Assembly: GCA_905250075.1 (NCBI GenBank)
Contig: CAJNOP010000019.1
Location: 1,665,743-1,729,742 of the forward strand
Source of the DNA: Rotaria sp. Silwood1
Taxonomy: Eukaryota > Rotifera > Eurotatoria > Philodinida > Philodinidae
Length of the DNA: 64,000 nucleotides
Direction of reading: 5' to 3'
Shown: positions 25,581-37,780 of the stretch, piece after piece
Layout of the letters: each line of letters begins with the position of its first letter
Numbering within the stretch: the first letter of the stretch is position 1
The notes under the pieces: generated by a model
The model's database searches: none
Seen by the model: only the letters and a program-made list of their open reading frames with translations
What the model was told of the DNA's origin: nothing
Made by a program: the position numbers and the translations under genes

Positions 25581-28500
25581 TCAGGTTTTTTTCTCATAAA
25601 TACATGAAGCGAAACGAGATGCTTTTTCAGATTTAATGAAATCTAAATCAATATCATTGAACTCATTCCTTCGAACATTGTCACTTCTAAGTCCAGTTAC
25701 ATGTTGAATCAGAAGTGAATAGATAACATCTTTCAATGGACCAGCATAATAATATTCACATTCTATCCAAGTACCATCTTTCTCTTTAATTAACCATAGA
25801 TCTTCATTTGAAGTAGGATCTAATATAAGATCATTCAATATAGTTTGAACTTGCTGAGATGGAATAAGAGATAATTGAAAAAGATGAAGAAATATTTTAA
25901 CTGTAATATATCGAACATTCATTGATTCTGATTTCAAATAAGATAACAAAAGATTTAAAACGACGTTTTCATCTTTAATTGTATGAATGCGTGTTATACA
26001 ATTAAAACCATTGCTTTGAACATTTGGATCATCATATACAGTTGCAATGAACATTTCACATAGGTCGACTGTTAATTCTCCCAACACAGATAGAATTGTT
26101 AAACAAGCAGCACGTTGTGGAAAATTATGTTGCTTACTCGTGTAAAATAATGCACGTTTTAGATTATTTGCATTACATGAATCTTTAATAAAAGCACAAA
26201 ATACTGTCGGCATACGTACAGCAATTAAACTAGCGATATTTACATATTGAGGATATCCAAAAGCTAAATCAAAATTTGTATCTAACACCGATAATATTTT
26301 ATCACTATACTTGCGTATCTGATTGTATAATTCGACCATAAAAATTGACAAAAGAGTTGGATGTTCTTCAATTAACTGTACGACAGCATTTTCACTATTT
26401 TGCTGAACATCGTAAAGATAATAAGATGCTGTTGATTCAACTAATGCATGATAACACTGTGTATAATCATCACTAAGCATGCCAAGTAGAAATGATGTAT
26501 CTTGAAGAACACGGCCAAATCCTGTACGAGCAGCCTCTGCAATTTTCTTCGAGTCATGGCGTAACAAAATGGAAAATAAATCCAAATCATCTTGGTCAAA
26601 TGCGACATGTTTTATAGATACACAATAGGAATAACTTGAAATTAGTGCATTCAATACATTAGTAGAATAAGTAGAAGTCTCATCAACTACGCTGTTCAAT
26701 ACCACTATAATTTTTTCATATATAATTTTATATGTTTGTTCATTACATACATAGCCAAGAGCACACGCTACTGCTTGACGAATTTCATTGTCGTAGGATA
26801 CGTCGAATAAGTTCATTAGAGCAGTAATTGCTATTTCTCGTGTTTCTTCAGTGTTATTCAATAATTTGTGTAAACTTAGCAGTATTGAAACAACGAAATG
26901 CGTATGACTTTCTGAAATTGTATTCGATGTTGTATCTCCATCGATCTCCCGGAATGAAACGAAATTTGATGTAATCATATCACACATATATGTTATCAAA
27001 TCACCAGACAGTCGAAACGAATTAACATAGGAACAAGCATCTATTGCTACATCAGTTGAAAAAAATGCAGTTACATAAGAATTTTTCGATGATCTTAAAT
27101 TATTGTAAGAATACTGTTTATTTGTCAATGCATGTATTCTGTATCTTTCTAGCCAAAGTAATGTTTCGAGATGAAATTGAACATCTAGATTTATATGTCC
27201 AAGCAATTGAGTTAATGTAAGCTTGGCAGATGCTGAAGTTAATTGATAATAAACTCTTTTCTGAAGTAAAGTTAATATAACGTTGATACTCAGTTTTGAA
27301 CTAGTTAGAATATCATCTTGACTTGATGATCGGCATAGAATTTCAGCTCTGTGACGAAAACGATCATTATTACTGCATAAAAGATCACATACAATTGTTG
27401 TAGCTTCGACAGACCATATATCAGAATTAATTAGAAGAAGTGCGGCATGAAAAGCAAAACAAGAAAGTTCATTTGAATCTTTCCATTTCAACCAAGATTC
27501 TAACAGATGACATGCTTTTAATTCAATCCAATTCATACGATGAAGAGCATTATTTAAAATAATTTGGAGCTTCTTGAACTGTTTAGATTGGTTTGTTAAC
27601 GAAGTGAAAGAAATAATATTAGTTAGTGTTATTGCTTGTGTTTCTGTTAGAATACTATTTTCAAATTGAAATAAGTTTGTTTCAATTGATTCATCAATAC
27701 TAAATTGACGATTATCCGTTTTAATAATTGCATGAAAATCATTAGCTAATTCCACAAGATACAAGTTCGCCATAGATAATGAAAATGATAAATTTTCATG
27801 TACACTAATATTAAAATATGTTTTTAAAGTAGAAGATTTATTATGTACTGTTCTATTTTGGTCTTGTAAGCTATATGAGGAACGATTCATAATTGATGAA
27901 AAAGCACAATTCAATTGTATGTATGGTAATAAGGCTTCAATGACTGCTTGTTGATTTCGTTGATCGGTATCGTCAAATTTATTAATGAGATTTTCAAGAC
28001 AATTATCAATCGTTTGTGAGTGTTGAATTAAAGGTAAACATCGAATGAAAATAACTGTATGTAATAGAAGAGGTAAATTTGGATAAATTTCATTGAACTG
28101 ATGTTCAATTTCCATTTTCAGAGATCTATCTTTATTTACTTTAATTTGATCATAGTCGGAATGTGAATAAAAAGCAATCAGACATAATGCATCAAGACGT
28201 GCAAGTTTATTCTGTATTGACATAGCTCCATTTATACTTTGTTCTAATAAAAATAATTTTCTTTGATCGTCAGTCCACCGACAAAGATGTGCCAAAGTGA
28301 CTGATGCAGAATAAAGTTTTATATTTCTTTGATCATTTTCAATTGAAGCTTGTTGAAGTCTTTGATATTCTTGTTCAATATTATCATGGATTATTGTTTT
28401 ACGTTCTTCTTCTGTTAGATAAGATCCTTGAAAAGAATTGTTATCTATATCTGTATATTGGCCAGTTTCATGATTCATGGAACGTTTTCTTTTTGTTTCA

Positions 28501-31500
28501 TAATTGTCCAAAACATCAGAATATTTTAAAGCTAATGCCCATAATAGACTACTGCCAAAGTTTTCTAATTGATACGTTCGAAGCCAAGGTAACAGAGTAA
28601 TTGAAGCTGCTAGAATACACAGTCTCTTACATGATGCATTTGACAAAAATATTAAACATTCAGTTAAAATGTGACTAAAATAAAGATGTTCTTCTCTATT
28701 GACTATATAATCTTTTGGATTGATCGTAATAAAATTTTCTTTCAATAATCGAACAAAAAGATTTCGTAAATGTGAAGGAACAAATGTTAATGGAATTAAA
28801 ATATCTTCATCATGACGAAAAAGTAAATATTCTGGTATTTCATCCAAAGCAACTGCTATTCTATATTGTGTGTTGAATTCATCATTGTGTTCTAATGGCC
28901 AGAAAAGTTTAGTGAAATGATTAATTAATGAGCAAGATTTTCGATCAGAATTAAATTGTATATCAGTCGTTAGGAGACAATTAAGAAACGGATTCTCTTG
29001 TCGTAGAGAATTAGGTAGACGTAATGTTATTCGTCTATAAGGTTTTGATGTTCCTTCTAAAAGAATTGACGTTGAAGAAGATCGTAAACGAGCTACACTA
29101 CTTCTTAATGAATTTAACAAATCCATAAAATGAATTCTTGCTGATTCAACATATTGAAATTTTTCCATACAAATTGAAATAAATTTTGTTGCTTCATTTT
29201 CCATGAATTGATCGTCGTCGTCAGCGGTAAAATAGAATTGACGTAAAATCATTGAAATATATTTTAATCTATTCATACACATACGTAAAAAAGAACTCGA
29301 GATCATTTTCAAATTTTCTTGTATGTACTCAATGTTATAAAAGCATATAGTTGCAATACACAAATCAACTGCTTCGGATGATTCATCATGATTTTCTATT
29401 CGCATCACAAAAGATTTTATACATTCCTGCCTTAATTTTTTAAAATTTTGATCTTGTTTATTACGATCATTTTCAGACAGAAAACGTATTAATAGTGGTG
29501 TTAATGAAGTTGATTCTCGATGAATATAAGAAGCATTGAAGATAACAGTTTGATCATTTCGTGTTAAGCCACCGTATAAAGCAATGATTAATGGCAGGAG
29601 AATCACAGGAATTGAATTTATTTCAATATGTTTATCAATTAGGAAGCCTTTGAAAGTATTTGGATTGGATGATAATAACTGATGATTTGAGAATGTAATT
29701 TTAATTAATAGTCGATCAATAGAAAATCCATTATTTTCATTATCAAGCGTTGATAAAGATTGAAGCATTGAACAAGATGATTGATCTAACCAATGAATAT
29801 TTTCATATTCATCAGGTTTTCCTTCGATGAGATGACAAAGAGGTGTTATTGTTTCAATATCATGTCGAGAAGATTGTGATAGTAATTTGTTAATCCATAG
29901 TGAAACAATGCTATGTGGAAATTTTTTCAATGTCTTTGTAATTTCATCGAGTAGAAACGGACAAACAATTGACCATTTATATTGACCAGCTGCAATTATT
30001 AAACGATCTAAAGCATTGAACAACATATCATTTGAAGGATAATTAACAAAATCATTGACACAATTAATTAATATATAAGCACCAAGTGGTAATAGAGAAT
30101 CATGCTTGTCTGATTTTTGCATAAATTCGTAGCAAAGATCATTAAAATCATTTTGGGACCAAGATGAACTAATTTTTCCGAAAGCAAGTGCAATTGGTGC
30201 TCGAAATTGTAGATCATTGATATGATGACACAACATTTGAGTGATAAGTTGAATTTTGTTGTTTTGATCCAGTCCATCACTAGTAAATCTCCTTTGTCTT
30301 AACGTATCTACCTCGATGAGTTTCAAGCAAGTGAAGTATTCTTGAAATGGTAAATGAAGAAAACCATAGAATGATTCATCTCGTGGAACTAAAATACCAA
30401 TATTGTCACGAATAAGTTGTGCCATTTCAGATGCTTGTCTTTCAATATCATCAATATCATCAGTCGTTAGTAAGGTTTTTTTTATGGAAGTTTGGATCGT
30501 TTGAACACAAATTTCTTGTATTTTTTGATTGTCAACCAAATTTGATGTTGGATTTTGATGAATACAATAAGCAATGTCAGTCAGAATTCGAATCACTTTG
30601 GATATGTCAATAGTTGGTCTTTTACTATGCCACAAATTTAACATTGAGGTGACAATTAATTCATAGAGAAGAATACGTTGCGTAGGTAAAGATGAACCAT
30701 TTAATTGACCAAAACATATAGTACAAATAGATGATAGTAAACCAGAATTCGAAGCCATGTCAAGAAGATCAACATTTTCGGTTTTTTCAAATTCTTTTTT
30801 CAGTGCTTCACTATGATTTTCTCCTTGATTAACTAATGGAAGACTTAACATATCAATTATACTTTGATGAAGACGAAAAAACCAATGATCAACAAAATTT
30901 TTTATATGTTCCTTATTCATAGGTCGAATTGTGTAATGGGCAAATTGGCCATTTAATGGAGCAGTATAATAATTGACTACACGACTTGTAATAATCAATT
31001 GATTACCTCCTAATCTTGATGGATCATCGAATAACTTGTTTAAATATACATTGTCAAAAGCAGAAATATTTGTGGGTGTCTGAACATACGTATCAACAAA
31101 GTTTTCAATAATATTCATAATTTTTGAACGTTGAACTGAAACAGGAATTTCATCAAGACCATCAAGTATGATTAGAGCTTGACCTTGTTTAATATAATCT
31201 TGAAGAGTCCATGATACAATATCAGAAGAGATCGATGAATCATCAACGATTGATTTTCCCATCCATTTATGTTTTCCAATAAAATCAAATAATGTCAATG
31301 ATGGTTGAACTTTCAAAATTTCAGCATATTCGCCAATACGAATCAAAATTGGTATACGAAGAGGACCATAATCAGTTGAATCCGATTCATTGGCAAGAAG
31401 TATTTGAGCCAGATGATGAACAAGCCATCGAACAAAACTTGTTTTACCACTTTTTGGATCACCCAAAATAATAATCCAACGTTTGGATCGTATCATATTT

Positions 31501-32372
31501 TCTCCAGTGATATCGTCTTCTTCTGAGTGGTGATCTTTTTCAACTGACGACATCATGTAGGAAGTTGATACTAGTCGTTTCCATATTTCTTTAGATCTTG
31601 CTGTTCTACTTTGTGCATCCGATAACATACTGGCTTCATTTTCTATAAGCAATCGCCGTGATTTATTTCTTTCGAATGACGTAGATTTATCAGCTACAAA
31701 TTGGATGAATGTACGTGTGAGAGGAAGTTTACATGATCGCCATTTATGTTCTAACATCATTCGTTCCTTATAAGAGATTTGATAGGTATTATGAATAATT
31801 TTAGCAACAATATCGCCCGTAAGACCAGTAGGAGATTCATCTTTATGTAGTTCAATACAAGTGCGAAGATAGGATTCAATCGTTTTGGAATATTTTTCAC
31901 GTAAGTTATGAAGTTGTTCTGCAATGGTTTTTTTAGTACATTGTTCAATAGCTTCTAATCTTTGCTTCATCGTCTCGTCAAAAGATTTTTGAATAAGAAC
32001 TTGTTGTTCCTGACACGCGTTGCTAAGTATTTGAACTCTCGTTTCATAGTCACCTGTTAGATCAGCTTCGTGTTGAGCTAGTCGAAGTTGAAGACGAAAC
32101 AGTACAGATTCAAGATCTCGATAAGTCATTCCATTAAGATAATTTTCATTTTCACTACAACTAATAACAACTTCATCGATAGCTTTTAGTATTTGTGCAA
32201 ATTCTTCTTCTGAATGACTTTCATCTAATGGTGTAACAATGTCATTGAATCCATGTCGAAAATGAGCTAAACTAGTGGTTATCAATTTCAAATGATCTTG
32301 ACACACTTTCGCTTCATTCGCTCGTTGTATTAAATTATCGATTGTTGTTGATATTGACTCAATGGATGTCAT
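25581..32372 (-). CDS. Giant NACHT-domain ATPase with helical-repeat C-terminus
   Basis: A single uninterrupted ORF of 2263 codons, unlike its intron-rich neighbours. Residues 1-290 are helical and charged, coiled-coil-like. A NACHT P-loop ATPase follows: Walker A GDPKSGKTS (304-312), Walker B LIILDGLDEIP (400-410) with the acidic pair typical of NACHT, and a sensor-like LIITSR. The remaining ~1700 residues are Leu/Ile-rich and helical; several segments (for example AITALMNLFDVSYDNEIRQA and the C-terminal NVRYITVKIFLHLF) look like HEAT/ARM repeats. I see no LRR, CARD, PYD or death domain. NACHT proteins are usually oligomerising switches in immunity or cell death; the helical repeats would be the sensor or scaffold. 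The function here is inferred only. The stop at 25581 is followed by an AATAAA within about 20 nt. Confidence 0.85.
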   Translation of the reverse strand: MTSIESISTTIDNLIQRANEAKVCQDHLKLITTSLAHFRHGFNDIVTPLDESHSEEEFAQILKAIDEVVISCSENENYLNGMTYRDLESVLFRLQLRLAQHEADLTGDYETRVQILSNACQEQQVLIQKSFDETMKQRLEAIEQCTKKTIAEQLHNLREKYSKTIESYLRTCIELHKDESPTGLTGDIVAKIIHNTYQISYKERMMLEHKWRSCKLPLTRTFIQFVADKSTSFERNKSRRLLIENEASMLSDAQSRTARSKEIWKRLVSTSYMMSSVEKDHHSEEDDITGENMIRSKRWIIILGDPKSGKTSFVRWLVHHLAQILLANESDSTDYGPLRIPILIRIGEYAEILKVQPSLTLFDFIGKHKWMGKSIVDDSSISSDIVSWTLQDYIKQGQALIILDGLDEIPVSVQRSKIMNIIENFVDTYVQTPTNISAFDNVYLNKLFDDPSRLGGNQLIITSRVVNYYTAPLNGQFAHYTIRPMNKEHIKNFVDHWFFRLHQSIIDMLSLPLVNQGENHSEALKKEFEKTENVDLLDMASNSGLLSSICTICFGQLNGSSLPTQRILLYELIVTSMLNLWHSKRPTIDISKVIRILTDIAYCIHQNPTSNLVDNQKIQEICVQTIQTSIKKTLLTTDDIDDIERQASEMAQLIRDNIGILVPRDESFYGFLHLPFQEYFTCLKLIEVDTLRQRRFTSDGLDQNNKIQLITQMLCHHINDLQFRAPIALAFGKISSSWSQNDFNDLCYEFMQKSDKHDSLLPLGAYILINCVNDFVNYPSNDMLFNALDRLIIAAGQYKWSIVCPFLLDEITKTLKKFPHSIVSLWINKLLSQSSRHDIETITPLCHLIEGKPDEYENIHWLDQSSCSMLQSLSTLDNENNGFSIDRLLIKITFSNHQLLSSNPNTFKGFLIDKHIEINSIPVILLPLIIALYGGLTRNDQTVIFNASYIHRESTSLTPLLIRFLSENDRNKQDQNFKKLRQECIKSFVMRIENHDESSEAVDLCIATICFYNIEYIQENLKMISSSFLRMCMNRLKYISMILRQFYFTADDDDQFMENEATKFISICMEKFQYVESARIHFMDLLNSLRSSVARLRSSSTSILLEGTSKPYRRITLRLPNSLRQENPFLNCLLTTDIQFNSDRKSCSLINHFTKLFWPLEHNDEFNTQYRIAVALDEIPEYLLFRHDEDILIPLTFVPSHLRNLFVRLLKENFITINPKDYIVNREEHLYFSHILTECLIFLSNASCKRLCILAASITLLPWLRTYQLENFGSSLLWALALKYSDVLDNYETKRKRSMNHETGQYTDIDNNSFQGSYLTEEERKTIIHDNIEQEYQRLQQASIENDQRNIKLYSASVTLAHLCRWTDDQRKLFLLEQSINGAMSIQNKLARLDALCLIAFYSHSDYDQIKVNKDRSLKMEIEHQFNEIYPNLPLLLHTVIFIRCLPLIQHSQTIDNCLENLINKFDDTDQRNQQAVIEALLPYIQLNCAFSSIMNRSSYSLQDQNRTVHNKSSTLKTYFNISVHENLSFSLSMANLYLVELANDFHAIIKTDNRQFSIDESIETNLFQFENSILTETQAITLTNIISFTSLTNQSKQFKKLQIILNNALHRMNWIELKACHLLESWLKWKDSNELSCFAFHAALLLINSDIWSVEATTIVCDLLCSNNDRFRHRAEILCRSSSQDDILTSSKLSINVILTLLQKRVYYQLTSASAKLTLTQLLGHINLDVQFHLETLLWLERYRIHALTNKQYSYNNLRSSKNSYVTAFFSTDVAIDACSYVNSFRLSGDLITYMCDMITSNFVSFREIDGDTTSNTISESHTHFVVSILLSLHKLLNNTEETREIAITALMNLFDVSYDNEIRQAVACALGYVCNEQTYKIIYEKIIVVLNSVVDETSTYSTNVLNALISSYSYCVSIKHVAFDQDDLDLFSILLRHDSKKIAEAARTGFGRVLQDTSFLLGMLSDDYTQCYHALVESTASYYLYDVQQNSENAVVQLIEEHPTLLSIFMVELYNQIRKYSDKILSVLDTNFDLAFGYPQYVNIASLIAVRMPTVFCAFIKDSCNANNLKRALFYTSKQHNFPQRAACLTILSVLGELTVDLCEMFIATVYDDPNVQSNGFNCITRIHTIKDENVVLNLLLSYLKSESMNVRYITVKIFLHLFQLSLIPSQQVQTILNDLILDPTSNEDLWLIKEKDGTWIECEYYYAGPLKDVIYSLLIQHVTGLRSDNVRRNEFNDIDLDFIKSEKASRFASCIYEKKT

Positions 32373-35300
32373 TTAAATTTACTCAAGTAGTTTTTCTTCT
32401 ACAAACAAACAGAAAACTATGAGCAAAAGCTAAAATACTTAATATAATAGTATGATACATCACGTTTAAATATTGAGTATTGATATTTTCTTCAATTTTT
32501 ATTCAAAATAAAAATTTATCTCCGATAAAGTACGATTCTGTTTGATTGAAGAAGTGTCTTTCGTGGAGAAGTAATAAGAGAAGTTACTAACAGAGCGAAT
32601 ATAAAAAACTAACTATGAAAATCAATACGAATCAAGAATAACGTTTAATCAAAACTGAAATTGATGATCTTACACATTCCATAACATGACTTGCAAATTT
32701 TGGCTCCCTACGATAATGTGATTTCATGTTTGTCATCTAACTCAAAGAAAGTCTTGAAAGACTATTATATATAACGATTCTATCACTGAAAAACCAAGGA
32801 AAGAAAAATCTGTTAATAGGAGAATTATTTTAAATATATACGATAGTTCGTGCTCCATACAACTAAAACAACAACGAATGGTTAACTGTCTGCATAATAA
32901 ACATCATTGATTTTATATTCGTATGAAGAATAAATCTTATTCGAAAAACGAATTGCTTTCTTTTTTTTTCATTCTGTTATAGTGTAAAGAATGATGAAGA
33001 GATTTTTTGTTGTAAATATCATAGCTCACCATTTTGAAAGCACATTTTCTTTCAAAGAAAAATTCGAAGGCAACTTTTAAGAATATGTATTGTTTAGAAT
33101 ACAGTAAGCAAATTGCAAAAGATTGTTTTGTTAAATATTCAAAAGAATTTTTCCAGATCAAAAGCTGTTTTTTTTTTTCAACAATCAAGATTGGTGAGAT
33201 AAGCATTTATAAAAGAAATCAAAAACATATAATTGTCTTTTTCAAAATCATCGAGAAAGTTTGTATATCAAATAAATATGTAATAAATTGGTTAAAAAAT
33301 TTTTAAAGATTATACTAATCAAAAGAAACTGATTCAGTTAGACAACAAAGATTGTCATCGTATCATATCTTGAAAACAGAAACCTTGAAATCTGTAGAAC
33401 TTTTATTGAAAAACTCGGTTTTTTATAGTTTCGTATCATCAACTTTAGATGACACTAGAGAATTGAAAAGAGTATCATAAGTTACATTGAATGAATCGTT
33501 TTGATTTAGTGAAAAGTTTTTTTTTCTATTGGCTTTCATCCGATGATGACTCTAAACAAGCAAGAACGAGGCAGGAGTGTTTTGTTTTTACTTACAAAGA
33601 GAGAATATCTTTCTTCCAACATAATGCGAAAAACATTTTCAATTCTGTTGGAAAGAAATAAAAATTTTCCAAGTTTGATGAGTGTCGCAAGCCAACATCT
33701 CCACCTTTTTTAGACCACTACTGTTTTGAATGAATTTTTCTTTTGTACTACAATCAGTTAGTTTTATTCTCAGCGCTTTTTATGTTTAACTTCGAGATTC
33801 TAACGCTGACAGCAAATCGTGGATCAGCTTTTGTACAAAGCTGATTCGAGAGAGTCCTAAAGTAAGGTACCAAAAGCTTTAAAAAGAAAAATGTTCGTTT
33901 TTTTTTCAACCTAATATTTTTGTCTAAAGCTTGTGTTACAAAACTAGAAAATTACCTAGTTGTTTCATGAAAACTCTACGGATTTTGAGATATACGTTTT
34001 CAAGATCGTAAGATTCTTGATCGGAAAGAAGCCCGCACGTATTTGATCCTCGTTAATTATTGAAGACTAAATGATAAATGAACTAGGAATTTTGCCGAAC
34101 TCAAGAATATGAGATGTTTATATCAAATACTTATCGTATCTTGTCTTCCTAATCTATGAATAATGTTTATCAATATAGTTGTTAATATATTTTATTTTTT
34201 AAAGAAATAATAATAATAATAAAAACATCAGAAAGAATGAGATAACCAATTGATAAAGAGAGTAGAAATTTGATATGAGCTTCATAAATTGAGATTTATC
34301 CACACTAACAAAGATACTGTTAAGTTACGATCTGTTTTCTAAGCGAATCGGTCATACTCTTCCCTATTGAATGGCATTATCTTTAATAACAAAGCACGAT
34401 TAATAGGAATCGATCTTACTTATTCTTGGTTTTTGTTTCAAAACATTTTCTATGATATAAATGATTGCTTCACATCTCTTTTCATCACTTACTTTTTTTT
34501 AGTATTGAAATTATTGACGTCCTCCAAGCTTTGTTGGACAAAAAGAATAGCAATCAGGAAAGTTTTATTCGAAAAACAGATTGTATTCGAATAGTCTATA
34601 TCTAGAAAAAACAACATAAAATTTATGTTCTCTAGTTTGGTAATCTTTCATTACCATACTGTGGTTTAACTCTGAAAATTAGATGTGTTTTTGGACATAT
34701 TATATATATTGATTACCTTATTTCTGTTCTGTCAATGTTTCGAATTGTATTGCTTTTTTTCTGCATATTTATAATCAAAGCAAAAAGAATTCAAAGTATT
34801 GTGGGTGTGGCGCATGATCAATATTTACTTTTAGTTTATTTTTTCTTACGAAGTTGGAAAAAACCTTTATGATTTGTTTTGTGTTAATGTCGTAAACCAG
34901 ATAACATATAGTATTATTTCATCGCATAGAGATGTAATAAAATAGTGAAAATGCGAACCGAAACGATGAGCCTAGATACTGGAGCACGAGAATGATATAC
35001 AACGGAAAGTTAACCAGGCAAAAAGAACTATGTTACTATGAAATCTATTAAATAAAATACTAATATTAATAAAATTAATTAAAATGAAATATTGTCTTTA
35101 ATTGAATCTATTTGAGTTAAAGCATCTGAATGAAATGTTAGAATAAGATTTAATAAACAGAAAATCAGAATAAATCACGAAATAATATCATGACTTGATG
35201 TGTGTTTGCTCTGATAATGATCTCATTGAATTATATATTATCATTTTTGAAAATTTGTAGAAAACATTAAGCAAAACAAGAATTCAATTTAACGATTATA

Positions 35301-37780
35301 TTTTACTTAGAAAAATATTAGAATTTGTAATAAATTAATACTTTGGTGAAAATCAAATGATTCAAATTTGAATATTTTGCTTGTGTTTCACAGAATTCTT
35401 ATTATTGTTTCGCTATTTCGATGTTAAGTATTCTTTCATTTTGAAAGCATAAATAATTTAAAAGCTATCTAGAATGTGCAACAACATGATTTTGAGTATC
35501 TAAATGTCTGAAATTTTGCATTGGATCCTTCTTGGACTTTAATTCGTGCCATTTTTCTTTCGATATGGTATCGATACAAGATTTCAATTGTTGAATTCTT
35601 ATTTCCATAATAGATCAAATGATAAGTTCAACTTTTTAGTTATCTGTTTGCCAATAATATCACAGTATTTCACCAAATTCATGATACTGTTTATGTTAGA
35701 AGATATATGCTTTTGTAACAGTCAAGCATAAAACAAGAGTAATATGTTATTTCTAAAAGATATCTGTCATTGCTTTCGATAAACTCAGATATCGCCAAGA
35801 ATGAGAGAAATTTTTCTGTAGTTTCTACTGAAGTGATTTAATTCGATATTGTGATATCGAACGAAAATTGCCTTTATCAAAAATTAGAAGGAACTAATGA
35901 GGAGCTTTTCCCTAACTAACTTAAGTAAGATATTCAACACTTAACATTGTTGATATCTACAATTCTTTTTATATGTGACTAAAGTTAATAGTCGATATGA
36001 GTTGTTTTTTGCGCAAAGATTCGTCTGAATAACTGAGGACAAAAACGAATATATTTAGAGTATGGCTGTGTTTACTTTCAAGAAACGATCCAAGCTCACA
36101 CCTACGCTCTCATCCAAACTCTTAAAGATAAGATGCATATCCTCACAAGTAAAACATAGATCTAGAAAATAAAAACAAATAGGGATTTCAAATATGATGG
36201 GAATTCTGGCAATCTCTAGGATCCGACGGAAATTCCGACAATCACGTCGTAAACCTAGAAATCGCAGGAGTATGAAATTTACCAGTTTCTTCCTAGTGAA
36301 TCACAGTCCATAGTATACTTTCAAAATAAAAGTGGTCAATACCAAAAAGAAATTGATTAAAGAAGGAATATTGTATTTCTTCAAGCGTGTTATGGATAGC
36401 ACAAACTGACTGAGACGCTGCACTACTTAGTATGACTTCTCCATTATTGCAGACCTTGACAATGTGTATCTCTTTCTCTTTTCTTATGCAACCACTATTG
36501 AATAGTGTTTTCGTAATAATACAGACGCAGTGAAATGATGAAGTATCTCATTAAACATTCTTATTGATGACGATAACACTGCATTCATTAACCTATCATT
36601 TTATATTCAACATTGAATAAAAAATATAATTCGGGAAAATAGCAATCAGTCGTCAAATCACTGTTGTCGTTCTACTATTATAAATGATTTATATGTGAGA
36701 CGAATCTAGTTGTTGATTTCGTTGCCTGTTCTTTTGTCTTTTATATGCATGAGACAAGGAATTTTCTTTGTCACATAAATCAATTATGATAACAGAACGG
36801 CAACAATGACTCGATGGGTTCGTGAATAAAATGGGTATTCATTCTAACTTTAATTAGACATCATCACTTCGTTAGTTAAGAAGAATTTCATTATTAATAT
36901 TCTGTTTCTGACGTTTCTTTCAGATCAAATTGAATTTTTAACCGGAAATGTTTATTACATGAAACGAAAACTATGTTTCAATCATTCTACGAACAAGGGA
37001 ACAAAGAGGTTACAATATAAAGTTGATCAAAAAACGTAAGTTATAAAAAACAATCTTCTCTTAGTGTTCAATTTTCATATAGGAGTGATGTCATAATCCC
37101 GTTACACCGGGTATCCACCGCGAAACAGTAATTACCCCAAGGCTAATGATATCACTCTGTGCAATGAAAACTATATACTTTTAAAGTTGAGCGTTTTGAG
37201 TGGTTTTGGTGTATTACCCCGGGGTAATGACGTCGCTACACCAAATCCACTCAAAACGCTCAACTTGTACGATATATAGTTTATGTAAGGGGTATTGAAG
37301 TCATTACTCCTCTTCGTAAATTATAGATCGGGAAAGTGAATACACTTGATTACTCTGAGGGTATTTTGACGGTTGGCTCTCGATACCCATTGTAATGGTA
37401 TTATGACATCTATGAGAAAAGTATGTCCAGTCTTTTTTTTTTGATCTCATGCGCTTCTTTTATAGATCCGTTTGTTATTCATTTTTGTATGAACTTGTTT
37501 AATGAAAAGTTTTATTGTTTCACGAAGAAAATTTCGATAGTAAAAAAACGAGCTGCGATGTTCTTTGATATATTCATATAACTATTCGAAAACATATGTT
37601 GAAATGATTACGAAAATAAACAAGAACAATCCATGATTTATCAGTGATGTTCTATATGGACAGGCAAAGAAAAAGAAACTTTGTGAAGAAAGGATAACTA
37701 ATAAACATATATACGTTTTATCTTTCTCTTTTTTTTTGTAGATCACAAGTTTTATTTTCATCATTAGATTTTCATTTAAC
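32373..37780. other. 5.4 kb stretch without a recognised gene
   Basis: AT-rich DNA with only short, featureless ORFs (33034, 34367, 35546 and others). A MITE-like palindromic element is present at 37088-37410. The 370 bp before the F-box ATG is T-rich and may hold its promoter. Confidence 0.5.
37088..37410. mobile_element. MITE with ~29 bp TIRs and a nested palindrome
   Basis: The end ATGTCATAATCCCGTTACAC on the left matches the reverse complement of the right end (ATGTCATAATACCATTACAA) with four mismatches in about 29 bases. Inside, 37168-37282 forms a second inverted repeat with arms containing GTTGAGCGTTTTGAGTGG and CCACTCAAAACGCTCAAC. They meet near the perfect palindrome ATTACCCCGGGGTAAT at 37213-37228. 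There is no ORF. The whole 320 bp could fold into one long hairpin. Confidence 0.75.

Noticed and set aside
28304..30613. ORFs opposite or shifted within the NACHT gene
   Set aside because: They are shadows of the long minus-strand ORF, with no independent coding signature.
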